DNA of 64,000 nt, taken from NCBI GenBank assembly GCA_963843535.1, contig CAWJKU010000003.1:124001-188000 (forward strand). Reading direction: 5' to 3'. Shown here in pieces: positions 27,395 to 36,603 of this stretch. This stretch comes from CAVUNY01 sp963843535 (GTDB taxonomy: Bacteria; Chloroflexota; Anaerolineae; Anaerolineales; Anaerolineaceae). The notes under the pieces were generated by a model. It had not been told where the DNA came from. It did not search any database and saw nothing but the letters and a program-made list of their open reading frames with translations. Position 1 is the stretch's first letter. Every line of letters starts with the position of its first letter. The translations under genes were made by a program, and so were the position numbers.

Positions 27395-28351
27395 TTAAAC
27401 ATTCTTCTTGAAGCTCAGCAGGAATGAGTTCCAGCTTTTACTCAGCTCAAGCACCGCCGGGGCTACGCTTTCGACCAGGTATGTTTCGCGAAAAGCTGCC
27501 ACATTTTTATCGCGAAACGGTGAATAAAGGTAAAGGCCTGCCACATACAGCCCCTGCACGATGGAATTCTTCAGCTGGGATAAGGTATATCCGACAGCCG
27601 ACTTTCCCCTGCGCTCTTCACCTGAATACAGCCTGGCATCCGCTTTCCCCTGGTACGAGGCGCTGGCGATAAACCATTCAGGATGAAGCTGTTTTGGGAG
27701 AACATTATGAAAAACATATAATTCCGAGTCGTAATAAAAATTGGCTCCAGACCGGCGAGCGCGAAGTTGCAGTTCGGCATCTTCTCCATATTCTTCAGTA
27801 TCCCCACGCCGCCCTAAATCCGTGGAGAATCCTTTTAACTGGTCCAGCCATTTGCGTTGAATGACAAGATTCCCCCCGAAGAGAAGCTCGCCATTTTCCA
27901 GCCAGCCAATTTTCATGCCTAATGTGCGGGCCAGATACTTATCTTTGAACCAGACCGGTTTGGCCTCTAAATGGATGGGATGATACGGGCCGCCAAATAA
28001 ATTGGGAGATTTATTTTCGATGATCTCAATTGCCCTTTCTACCCAATGCAGAGGCAATTTTTCATCGTCATCGATAAAGGCTACCCACGGAGCGGTGGTA
28101 TAACGCATCCCATAATTTCTCGCCTGGCTGATTCCTAAAACAGGGTTGTGCACGCATTTGAGATTCAGCAGGCTGTATCGTGAAGACCGGCATAATTGCT
28201 GGGTGGGTTCGTGGGGTGTCGGAGAATTATCTACGACGACGACTTCATATTTGCCGGGCAGCACGCTCTGATCCAGAACTGAATCCAGCAAAATTTGAAG
28301 CAGTGCTTCGCGCTTATACGTCGGAACGACAATGGATATGGCTGGGGGCAT
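27395..28351 (-). CDS. Family 2 glycosyltransferase
   Basis: The start is the ATG at 28351 (MPPAISIVVPTYKRE) with AAGGCAGGATC upstream; the longer frame would start upstream of the promoter at 28377-28406. The protein has about 318 residues. Catalytic features are VVVVDNSPTPHEPT, VAFIDDDEKLP (metal-binding DDD near 98) and EEYGEDAELQLRARRSG (acceptor-side ED near 205). The C-terminal region has a weakly hydrophobic amphipathic stretch (GLYVAGLYLYSPF) that could touch the membrane. The acceptor is unknown. It is the first gene after an internal promoter, so the downstream half of the locus can be expressed separately. Confidence 0.87.
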   Translation of the reverse strand: MPPAISIVVPTYKREALLQILLDSVLDQSVLPGKYEVVVVDNSPTPHEPTQQLCRSSRYSLLNLKCVHNPVLGISQARNYGMRYTTAPWVAFIDDDEKLPLHWVERAIEIIENKSPNLFGGPYHPIHLEAKPVWFKDKYLARTLGMKIGWLENGELLFGGNLVIQRKWLDQLKGFSTDLGRRGDTEEYGEDAELQLRARRSGANFYYDSELYVFHNVLPKQLHPEWFIASASYQGKADARLYSGEERRGKSAVGYTLSQLKNSIVQGLYVAGLYLYSPFRDKNVAAFRETYLVESVAPAVLELSKSWNSFLLSFKKNV

Positions 28352-28376
28352 TAGATCCTGCCTTTCATATAATTCA

Positions 28377-28406
28377 ATTATAAAGCCGGACAAATTTGTT
28401 ATTCAA
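28377..28406 (-). promoter_or_regulatory. Internal sigma-70-like promoter within the glycan locus
   Basis: On the minus strand TTGAAT (28406-28401), 18-base spacer, TATAAT (28382-28377). The transcript would begin near 28370, 19 bases before the GT2 start codon at 28351. Confidence 0.7.
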
Positions 28407-28488
28407 GATTTACAATGCGTTTCTGCGTTGGTAATCCCAATCTATCCACATCGATTTATCCACCAATATTGCGCCATCATACAGGTAT

Positions 28489-29430
28489 CTACCGCTTTCC
28501 CAATCCATTCCCCTGATTGGCTTTCAACCACCCGCGATAATCTCGATAGGCGCGGATAGGATGAAAAAAGGCATACGCTGCCTGGGCTAATGGATACGAA
28601 TGCAGGTGTACCAGAGGAAAAGTTTCAACATCGCGCCAGAGTTTTTTCCAGCTTCGCTTCGCCGGCTGCAGGCTGCCGTTGACCAGCCTTTTGTTCGTAT
28701 CTATTAGGGTGAAAATTGTGCGCGCACCCCCTGCCAGGTGCACATTCTCAAAAGTCTCCGGCAGGCGGTAATGTGGTTGGCCCTGGGGCAGGTGGCTGTA
28801 ATCATGGTCCTGGTGGATTATCTTAATCGTTTCGGTCGCATCCACACACGGCCAACCATTACGACGGCATTCATAGATCATCCAGTTATCCCATCCGGCG
28901 CGGCCTATCGCGAAATCAGGGATTTTCTGAAAGCAATCTCGTGGGAAAATGAAATAATCACTTCCCCCCCGGGTATGCAGGCGCCCTCTATCTTTCAAGT
29001 CATCCTCCAACCGCTCGATCCATTTTGGACAAAAATCTATTTGGGTGCGCACATCCAGGTCCCAACGCTGCCCGACCAGTAAAAATTTTGTGGTTAATTG
29101 TGCAGCCTGTTCGGCACCCTTGAGAAAATCCGGCAGGGTGATGATATCGGCATTGATGTAAGCCAGGAGCGGACTCTGGCTGACCCCACGCGCCATTTCA
29201 AAGATCGAGCTCACCAACGGGGTACCGCTGGCATTGCGCTGCACGTTCGGTAAATGCCGCACACCATACTCCGCGGCAGTTTCCGCCATTCCATCTTCCT
29301 CACCCACCAGGACTACCTCGACTTCCGGCCCGAGTTCTTTCCAGGACTGGATCGCATTCCGCTGGATCGTGCGAATGTGAGGATTGGTAAACGGTTTCGG
29401 AGCAGAAAAAAGGGTTAAGGTCGGGCTCAT
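28489..29430 (-). CDS. Glycosyltransferase-like protein of the glycan locus
   Basis: A 313-residue soluble protein with a GT-A-like start (TLTLFSAPKPFTNPHIRTIQ) and a probable metal motif in LLAYINADIITLPDFL near 91. Later GRAGWDNWMIYECRRNGWPC and HQDHDYSHLPQGQPHY recall enzymes of capsule loci annotated as glycosyltransferases. There is no VDGGS-type motif, so it is not a typical GT2. The ATG at 29430 overlaps the SpsF-like stop by four bases, so they are coupled. Its role is inferred from fold and context. Confidence 0.65.
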   Translation of the reverse strand: MSPTLTLFSAPKPFTNPHIRTIQRNAIQSWKELGPEVEVVLVGEEDGMAETAAEYGVRHLPNVQRNASGTPLVSSIFEMARGVSQSPLLAYINADIITLPDFLKGAEQAAQLTTKFLLVGQRWDLDVRTQIDFCPKWIERLEDDLKDRGRLHTRGGSDYFIFPRDCFQKIPDFAIGRAGWDNWMIYECRRNGWPCVDATETIKIIHQDHDYSHLPQGQPHYRLPETFENVHLAGGARTIFTLIDTNKRLVNGSLQPAKRSWKKLWRDVETFPLVHLHSYPLAQAAYAFFHPIRAYRDYRGWLKANQGNGLGKR

Positions 29431-30179
29431 TTTTTATATCGCTCATCGACATCGAACATCGTCCGGTGCCGCACGTTGGCATTGATCTCCGCCAGGCCAG
29501 GTTCGTTCAAGTATATCTCCAGCACATCCAGCCAGGTGAAATTGGGCTTTTCCTTTAACCGATCGGCTAACCGGCGCAAAAGCTCCAGGTCGGTCGGCGT
29601 GTCAACCGTCCAGCGCACCCATCCATAATCTTTTTCATGTTCCACTCGCACCACTGTAAAACGGTTTTCCACCTCATACAAATAGGGCATGACGTGCTCC
29701 CGATCGTGTGGGGCCGTGGCTTCTTTCCAGGCCCTCTCCAGAGCCGCGAAGGTTGCGACTTCGGTATCCAACCCTATTGGGTAGGTGCGGGTGAATGGCG
29801 GCGGCAGGCGGTTGGCAGCAAAATCAGCCTTGGCCTTGAAAAATTCCCGCAGAATTTGATCTACCAGGTGCGGATCGAGCAGCGGGCAGTCCGCGGTAAA
29901 ACGCACGACCACATCGGCCTGGTAGAATCGGGCAGCCTGATAAAAACGATCCAGCACATCAAGCATCGACCCGCGGTAGCACAGAATATCATTTTCCTGG
30001 CAAAATTTTTCCACCGCATCGTCGGTTGGATCAACAGTGGTCGCGACAACAACCTGGTCGATCAGGCGCGCTTTGCGAGCCTGGTCAACCACCCAGGCCA
30101 GCATCGGTTTGCCAGAAATTTCCATAAGAATCTTGCCTGGAAGCCGGCTGGAAGCCATTCTGCCCTGGATGATAGCCAC
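29427..30179 (-). CDS. spsF: SpsF-like cytidylyltransferase family protein
   Basis: A 250-residue protein. AIIQGRMASSRLPGKIL is the signature loop of SpsF/PseF-type nucleotidyltransferases (usual IIQARMGSTRLPGK), followed by VVATTVDPTDDAV, RFTADCPLLDPHLVD and RWTVDTPTDLELL. The start must be the GTG at 30179, because the signature begins three residues later and an in-frame stop lies upstream. In Bacillus spore-coat polysaccharide loci SpsF accompanies SpsE, a NeuB relative; here a NeuB-type synthase is four genes upstream. It probably activates the acid made by that enzyme, though CTP use is inferred. Confidence 0.85.
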   Translation of the reverse strand: MAIIQGRMASSRLPGKILMEISGKPMLAWVVDQARKARLIDQVVVATTVDPTDDAVEKFCQENDILCYRGSMLDVLDRFYQAARFYQADVVVRFTADCPLLDPHLVDQILREFFKAKADFAANRLPPPFTRTYPIGLDTEVATFAALERAWKEATAPHDREHVMPYLYEVENRFTVVRVEHEKDYGWVRWTVDTPTDLELLRRLADRLKEKPNFTWLDVLEIYLNEPGLAEINANVRHRTMFDVDERYKK

Positions 30180-30213
30180 CGTTTTTCTGGCGGGTTGATT
30201 CTTTCCGATTCAT

Positions 30214-31547
30214 CTAGGCCACCTCTCCCACAAAAGGCACCGCCAGAATATCTACCAGATCGTTTGAGCGGAATTTTTCGATGTATGCGCGGACCTCCCA
30301 AAAATCGAGGCCCAATTCTTCGGAGATATCGAACAGGGTTTGTTTCCCTTCCATGCGCATCATAATCTTTTCGAGGGCGCGATTCAAACCCCAATTTACA
30401 CGCCAATCCACCCAAAGGCCATAACCCGGAAAGAAATACCGGACCCCGAAACTTACGCCGGGGCACATAATTCGAAGCGGCAATCCGGATTATTTCTACG
30501 ATGACATCTGCCGCCTGCTGGAGCATATCTTCGTGAATTATGGAGGGATTATCATCGCTGGTATGGTATTCATCATAAGGCCAGCGGCTGAGAGAAATAC
30601 AGGGCACGTTCACGCCTGGGCCATTGATCACCCGTTCATCGTTGGCGATCACCTGGGCGAACTCGCCTTCACGAAATTCTTTTCCATCCTTTTTGAGCAC
30701 CGCTTGAGCGATGCGGTCCATCAGGTCGTGATCCTGGCGCGAGTGCTGCAGCACCAAATTGTTGCGATTGCCGGTCATCTCGATAAAAATTCCACCCTTC
30801 AAATGCGGGATCAAGTCTTCATGATGCGCCAGGTATGCAATGCTGCCGATGGTTTCAGGGCAAAACAGAAAACGGACGCTCATCGATCCGGGCGGCAGCG
30901 GCTTTTCTGCCAGGCGCCGGGCGATTTCGATCGCGGTAGCCACTCCCGCCGCGTCATCATTGGCCTGGGCGGGATGACAGGTATGGGCGCAGATCAAGCA
31001 GCTCGCCGGCATCCGCGCTTGCCCCGCCTGATGGATGGATGACCCCCACGCCGATTTTAAAGCCCTGCTGCAGGGTCGGTGATAAATTCCGAGCGGATCA
31101 CGGCATGATACCGCTGGGAATGGGGCAGACGGTCGAAAAGCTCCTGGCTGATGCAAAACCCCCAGCTGCGTTCGTAATATTTGAACATCCAGGGAACCGC
31201 CGAAGGCCGTTTAGGAGCAGTGAACAGGTGCGGAGCCAGCTCGTCTAGCTCAGCCAGCAGTCAGTCGGCAGGCTGTAGCTTACCAGGTGCAGCGGGTCCC
31301 AGGCAAAATCTGCTAACCGGGTGCCGTCCTCCTGCTCGAGGTAGGCCTCATGCACCACGTAACGCTCTGGCACCTTCCAGGTCCAGACATGCTCTCCCGG
31401 CGGGTAGGTTTCAACGGCGTACCCGGCGAGATCGGGCATATAAGAGCCCACAATCTCCAGCGCTCGATCCATCCCATCCGACACCAGCGTGCGGTGCAGT
31501 GGAAATAATTCTTCAACAACTTGCCTGGCAGCGGTGTAATTCTTCAT
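30214..31547 (-). pseudogene. DUF4910 aminopeptidase-like protein with C-terminal winged helix, frame interrupted three times
   Basis: The product is pieced together from four frame segments. 31547-about 31255 gives RQVVEELFPLHRTLVSDGMD and LVSYSLPTDCW. Then -1 near 31258-31248 gives LDELAPHLFTAPKRPSAVPW; +1 near 30999-30991 gives ICAHTCHPAQANDDAAGVAT; +1 near 30426-30419 gives YGLWVDWRVNWGLNRALEKI and a winged-helix end. About 444 residues result, full length for DUF4910. HTCHPAQANDDAAG with CPETIGS and YHTSDDNPSIIH supplies His, Asp and Glu ligands of a dinuclear zinc M28-type site. The family occurs in polysaccharide loci; its substrate is unknown, perhaps amide-linked sugar groups. Start overlaps the AAC(3)-like stop (TGATG). 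Confidence 0.78.
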
Positions 31548-32303
31548 CACTTCTTTTCAATTCGGTACATCAGGAATGGATCGCGCTTCATCTCTCGGGC
31601 AATGGCGGCGTATGCCGCGTTGGCCTTCATCACTTTTACCTCAGCCTCGCCGATCCTGTGGAGGGTCACCACGCCCAGCTTTTCGAGCAAAGCGCCCATC
31701 GGGTTCACCTCGGTGATCACCCCCTTGTCCAGGTCGCGCACAAGCATAAAGAAGGTATCGGTGTAGGTGCGCCCGTCCTCTTCGGTCACCTGTCCGCTGA
31801 ACGCTTTGATGAAGCGGTAATCCACACCTTCCATCTGTTCGACATGGTGAACGAACGTCAGGCTGTGGGTGTAATCCAGGCCGATGATCATGATCTTTCC
31901 ATCCAGATCGCGCAGTTTTCCGAATACGGAACTGCGCTCATAACTGCTCTTATATCGCTCGCGCGTTAAATCAGTCGGCGTGCTTGCCGATTATCGCGAA
32001 GGAATAGAATGGGTGGAAAACCCGTTTGGCGCGCGGATCGCATCTCACCAGCTCGGTTAAAACGCCCATCTGGGAGGGCGTGCTGCGTACATCCCACGAT
32101 TCACCATTGTTAAAATTAAAATTGAAGGTCGGCATGATCAGGGTGCCCTCTGGCGACAGCACTTCTAACAGGGCATCGATCACCGTCTGCGGCCCCCCCT
32201 CCACGCCTCCAAAAGATTTATAGGAGCTGTGCACCAGGAGTGTATCACCGGCAATAATTCCGGCTTTTTGAAAGCCTGAGATCAGCTCATTCTTTCCGAT
32301 CAT
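31547..32303 (-). pseudogene. AAC(3)-family N-acetyltransferase-like protein, frame interrupted once
   Basis: The start is the ATG at 32303 with GACGGAGGAAAA upstream. The first segment has AGIIAGDTLLVHSSYKSFGG and GTLIMPTFNF, the signature of the aminoglycoside 3-N-acetyltransferase (AAC(3)/YokD) fold. Near 31980-31971 the frame moves +1 into TDLTRERYKSSYERSSVFGK, then IMIIGLDYTHSLTFVHHVEQ (active-site His region) to the end at 31547. The joined protein is about 252 residues, normal for the family. In a sugar locus it is likely to acylate an amino sugar using acyl-CoA and not to confer drug resistance. It overlaps the DUF4910 gene start. Confidence 0.8.
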
Positions 32304-32354
32304 TTTTCCTCCGTCGATGTTTTTACGCAATCCAGTAAAATCGGCGCGTTTCGA

Positions 32355-33505
32355 TTAAACCGGCAGCCGCCCATTCTGACTGAGGTTGCTGGCTGGTTTA
32401 CGAATTTGAACAGCCATATCGTAAGCATCCAGCAGTTTCTGAAAATTCCTCGGCCAATCGGCCCGTTCTTCGGCCAGCTGCCTCGCCGACTGCCCGGCCA
32501 TATCCAGCGCGGCGCGGTTCCGGCAGGCGGATAAAATACCTTCTGTCAGGGCTTGCTCGTCGCCGTCCTTAAACAACCAACCGCTGGGGCTGTCTTCTAT
32601 CCATTCCCGATTTCCAGCGATATCCGAAACCAGAACCGGGCGTCCGCAAGCCAAAGCCTCCATCAATGAGACCGACGAACCATCGCTGTGCGAGGCGCTG
32701 ATATACAGGTCCGCTGCCCGGTAATAATCCGGGAGCCTGAGGTTGCTCACCTGCCCGCCGAAGAAAACCCGGTCTTCCACCCCACCGCGTTGAAATATCT
32801 CTCGAATCTGTGCGGCTTGTGACCCGCTGCTCAACAAGAAAAGGCGCAGTTTTGCTTCTTGTTGGGCCGCCCGCACAAATGCCCTGGCGATAATATCCAC
32901 GCCGTACACTGGTTCCCAGGAGCGCAGGAAAGCAAAACAACATTATCCTGCCAGCCCCGTTGGGCGCGTAAAGTATCTCCAGATCCCGGCGAAAAATGGT
33001 CCAAATCCACGCCCCAGGGGAACAGGACTACCCGTTCCGCCGGGAAACCGAGCTCAAAGGCTTTTTGCTGGACAGCGCGGCAGTCACCGATCAAGACATC
33101 GCTTCGCTTTAAAGCATAATGCGCCGCCCGGTATTGATTGCGGTCCCCGTCGATATCTCGCAGTAGGTCCGATCCCCATGACATGCTGACCAGTGGGTGA
33201 AAACCGCTCAGCGCCGCCAGAAACGCGACCGTCGGCACAGGACCGGCATGCACCACATCCGGGCGGATCGAACGCAGCACCCGCCGTAAGTCCAACCACA
33301 ATGCCGGGTAATTCCGCCAGGTTACCGGCCCTACCCCACCTTTCCACTGCACCTGGCGCACCTCATAAGGCATGGACCGGTCTTCCAGGATCTGCGATTT
33401 TCGCTCCAGCCGCAAGCTGAAGATCTCATGCCCGGTCTTTGCCAGGGATGAGAGAAAGCGGTAATCGTGCGGCGTATAATCGCGGGTGAAATACAGAATG
33501 CGCAC
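32355..33505 (-). pseudogene. Family 4 glycosyltransferase, frame interrupted once
   Basis: The GTG at 33505 starts MRILYFTRDYTPHDYRFL..; GT-B features follow: SMSWGSDLL, then PWGVDLDHFSPGS near 165. Near 32930-32919 the frame changes by -1, passing from VVLLSC to RSWEPVYGVDIIARAFVRAA, and continues with RVFFGGQVSNLRLPDYYRAA and the donor-site EALACGRPVLVSDIAGNREW (Glu-x7-Glu motif of retaining GT4). The rebuilt length is about 383 residues. The start codon overlaps the NeuB2 stop by one base. Apart from the slip no inactivating change is seen. Sugar specificity is unknown. Confidence 0.83.
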
Positions 33506-34573
33506 TAGTCTCCCAGCATCGTCCAGCGCAGGTCTTTACCCATGGGAATATCCATCCTGGCTTTCAAACCGATCACCCTGGGGAGGTCATAAGGCATAAT
33601 CGCTTCCTGCGGCGCGGGGCGAAGGACATCAATCATTTCCCGGGTGAATACTTCGCCAGCGCGTATATCCCGCGCCGTGCGCAGGCAGCGCCGTTGAATC
33701 ACTACGGTATCCTGCTCGTTGCCGGCAACAAACTTGTCCGCAGATCCTAAAGCCCTTTCAAGCTGGCGGGTATTCTCCATCATTGCTGCCCAGCTGTCAG
33801 GGTCCATGGCGAAAGCATGGTCGGGGCCTTCACGGCTGTTATCATCGGTAAAATGCTTCTCGATGATGCGGGCGCCCAGAGCTACCGCACCTAAAACCGC
33901 GGCATGGCCCGAGGTATGATCAGATAAGCCCAAGACCACCCCCGGGAACATCTGCCGGTAAGTTTTGAGTACATTTAGATGGACATGGTTGAAATTATCC
34001 GGGCTGCCGGTGTAATTGGTATTGCACTGCAGCAGCGCCAGTTCGGGATTTAATCGCAAAATGGTATGTACGGCATCTTGAACTTCGCCAATATCCGATG
34101 CGCCGGTTGCCAGGATGACAGGTTTACCCTTTGAGGCCATATGTTCCAGCGCTTCGGGCCAGGTAATTTCTCCGGAACCGACTTTATATACCGGAACAAA
34201 AGGATCCAGCAAATCAATCGCTTCGAAATCGTATGGAGATGAAAAGTAATCGATCCCCACCTCATCGCACACTGCTTTCAGCTCCTCTGACCACTGCATA
34301 GGGACCGAGGCCCCCTGGTAGACTTCAAATACCGATTTCTTCCATTTGGATTGGTGAGACTGCTGCCCACCCAACGACTTGAAATCCATAATCTGAGACG
34401 ATTTTGGGCGCGCGGAAGTTTTGAAATTTCGCCGCATCCGCGCCAGCATTCCTGGCAAGGCGCACCAGGTATTTGGCTCGCTCCAGGCTGCCATCATGGT
34501 TGGCGCCGATATCGGCTATGAAGTAAGTCGGGTAATTTTCTCCAACCCAGCGGTTTCCGATTTTGAAGTCCAT
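33505..34573 (-). pseudogene. N-acetylneuraminate synthase-type enzyme with SAF domain, frame interrupted once
   Basis: The start is the ATG at 34573 (MDFKIGNRWVGENYP) with AAGGAGAGACC upstream. FIADIGANHDGSLERAKYLV and AAKFQNFRAPKIVSD are NeuB/SpsE barrel signatures. At 34385-34381 a T3 run on the minus strand shifts the frame +1 into FKSLGGQQSHQSKWKKSVFE. Later YKVGSGEITWPEALEHMAS, LATGASD, LQCNTNYTGSPDNFNHVHLN and LSDHTSGH..EKHFTDD complete the metal and PEP site. The end (RTARDIRAGEVFTREMIDVL..) is an SAF domain. About 355 residues. The NTNYTG motif differs from the usual T..YP of sialate synthases, suggesting another acceptor. It lies next to the RmlD-like reductase. Confidence 0.82.
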
Positions 34574-34583
34574 CGGTCTCTCC

Positions 34584-35500
34584 TTACACAGCGTAGCTGC
34601 GGATTTGGGCTTGAACACCCTCGCGGTAGAGGGAAAGAAAACGTCTTAATCCAGGTTCCTGCGCCGGTAAAACCCGGCCCAATGCCCCGGCAAGTTTATC
34701 GGAATTCAGCGTTAATTTAGGCGATCGCGCAGCCTGTAAACCGGCTTCCTGCCACGATACGGGTTGGATTAACGATTTATCCAGGCCAAACAAGTGCGCG
34801 ACCCGCACGCCGAAATCATATTTCGTCAACGCTTCGCTGCTGACGACGTGAAACAGGCCCTTCAACTGTCGTTCTGCCATTTCCAACAGTATTTCCCCCA
34901 GAATATTCACCTGCAGCGGGCAAAAGTAGACATCGGTAAAACCGTACATGCGCTTTCCGGCAGATAAATTATTGAAGAAAATTTCGGCTAAACTGCGTTT
35001 TCCGCTGAGGCTCCAACCGTAGAAATTTACCCTGGCAACGATCGCATCCGGGTTGGCCTGTAAAACAGCCTGTTCACCGGCAAGTTTCGTGCGGGCATAG
35101 ACATTGATCGGATTGGGTTCATCCGTTTCTGTATAATTTCCACGTTGGCCGTCGAACACCGAATCGGTCGATATATGAACCATCATTCCACCGGTTTTTC
35201 GCATCTCACCTGCAATTTCACCGGGCAGTTCCGCGTTGATGCGCTGGGCTAATTCCGGCTGTGTTTCAGCCTGGTCGATATTTGCCATGGCTGCGCAGTG
35301 CAAGATAAGATCAGGTCGAACATCCGCGATCAACCGTCGGGCAGCACCTTTTTGCGCCAGGTCAACCGTGCGCAGCTCAAATGGCACTCTTTGAGGGGAT
35401 GCCCGTTGGCCACGCCGATAATCTCGTGCAGCTCGTGAAACTGCAAGCCAATGTTTAAACCCAGCAGTCCGCTGGCGCCGGTAACCAGAATACGGCTCAT
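34584..35500 (-). pseudogene. RmlD-like NAD(P)-dependent sugar reductase, frame interrupted once near the N terminus
   Basis: The start ATG at 35500 overlaps the PseB-like stop (ATGA) and gives SRILVTGASGLLGLNIGLQF, a proper Rossmann start. Near 35397-35387 the frame changes by -1, from GVANGHPLK to RVPFELRTVDLAQKGAARRL, and continues with LILHCAAMANIDQAE, HISTDSVFDGQRGNY (RmlD signature), and NVYARTKLAGEQAV with catalytic YxxxK. About 305 residues, normal for RmlD-like dTDP-4-dehydrorhamnose reductases. The neighbouring PseB-like dehydratase would supply a 4-keto sugar, so it may reduce C4 of a UDP-linked sugar. That pairing is inferred. Confidence 0.82.
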
Positions 35501-36504
35501 TCCAAATTCTCTGACTCCATCGCTTCTTCGATCGGGGCGATAATTTCACGGATCTGCTCGACATTCAGCCACTGCGGATTGGTGTTGCTGGCATAGCGAA
35601 ATCCATCCTGGAGCAGCTGGCCTTCTTTCTCCCATTCACGTCCGAACCAAAAAGCCTCAGCCGGTTGGACGACAAACATATCATCTAATTCAACGGTATT
35701 GCGCGCCTCATCGTCGGAGATCAGCACTTCATGCAGCTTTTCACCCGGCCGGATGCCGATCACATCGATCTGCGCTCCTGGGGCAACGGCTTTCGCCAGG
35801 TCAAGCAGGTTCATGCTGGGTATCTTAGGGACGAATACCTCACCTCCGCGCATCTGCTCAATGCAGCGGATCACAAACCGCACTCCCTGTTCCAGGGAGA
35901 TCCAGAAGCGGGTCATGCGTTCATCAGTGATGGTCACTTTTCCATTCTGGCGCTGTTTGATAAAAATCGGCACCACGCTGCCCCGGCTGCCCACCACATT
36001 TCCATAACGAACACAGCTAAACCGCAGTTCTCTTCCACCGGCATACGCATTGCTCTGGACGATTAATTTCTCCGCCGCCAGCTTGGTGGCGCCGTAAAGG
36101 TTCACCGGGTTGACGGCTTTATCTGTGCTTAACGCCAGCACCTGTTTTACACCGCTGTTAAGGGCGGCATCTACGACATTGCCGCTGCCCAAAATATTGG
36201 TTTTAATGGCTTCCATCGGGTTGTATTCACACGCCGGTACCTGCTTGAGCGCCGCGGCATGGATAACGATATCCACCCCTTGAAAAGCTCTTTCCAGGCG
36301 CTGCAGGTCACGCACATCTCCGATGAAATAGCGCAAGGAAGGATGCGTAAACCCGGCTACGCGCATCTCGTGTTGTTTTAATTCATCTCGGCTGTAGACG
36401 ATAATTTTGGCCGGGTGATATTCCTTCAGCATGATCTCGATAAATTTTTTACCAAAGGAACCTGTTCCTCCGGTAACCAGCACCACTTTTTCACTCCAGT
36501 TCAT
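35497..36504 (-). CDS. pseB: UDP-N-acetylglucosamine 4,6-dehydratase (PseB/FlaA1-like)
   Basis: The start is the ATG at 36504 (MNWSEKVVLVTGGTGSFG) with GGGAG six bases upstream; earlier in-frame starts add an unrelated tail. The protein has 335 residues. Diagnostic motifs are TGGTGSFGKKF, YSRDELKQHEMR, YFIGDVRD, HAAALKQVPACEYNPMEAIK, LSTDKAVNPVNLYGATKLA (SDK/YxxxK variant) and RYGNVVGSRGSVVPIF, all typical of the short PseB/FlaA1 dehydratase-5-epimerases. It makes a 4-keto-6-deoxy UDP-HexNAc in the cytoplasm. No PseC-type aminotransferase follows; instead an RmlD-like reductase is translationally coupled. Confidence 0.9.
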   Translation of the reverse strand: MNWSEKVVLVTGGTGSFGKKFIEIMLKEYHPAKIIVYSRDELKQHEMRVAGFTHPSLRYFIGDVRDLQRLERAFQGVDIVIHAAALKQVPACEYNPMEAIKTNILGSGNVVDAALNSGVKQVLALSTDKAVNPVNLYGATKLAAEKLIVQSNAYAGGRELRFSCVRYGNVVGSRGSVVPIFIKQRQNGKVTITDERMTRFWISLEQGVRFVIRCIEQMRGGEVFVPKIPSMNLLDLAKAVAPGAQIDVIGIRPGEKLHEVLISDDEARNTVELDDMFVVQPAEAFWFGREWEKEGQLLQDGFRYASNTNPQWLNVEQIREIIAPIEEAMESENLE

Positions 36505-36603
36505 AACTGCTCCCATGAGTCGTGATTTACGCCGAAAGTCAAAACATACATCGCCTGGTATAAAATTATCGTCCCGCACGAAACGAAGGTTGCTCGAACC
36601 TTT

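Noticed and set aside
31547..32303. Aminoglycoside resistance gene
   Set aside because: The AAC(3) fold occurs in many sugar acyltransferases; the location inside a glycan locus argues against a resistance role, and no mobile element accompanies it.
36583..36599. AAGGTT..AACCTT hairpin between PseB and the methyltransferase as a terminator
   Set aside because: The stem is short (6 bp) and the T-run is on the plus strand, against the direction of transcription.
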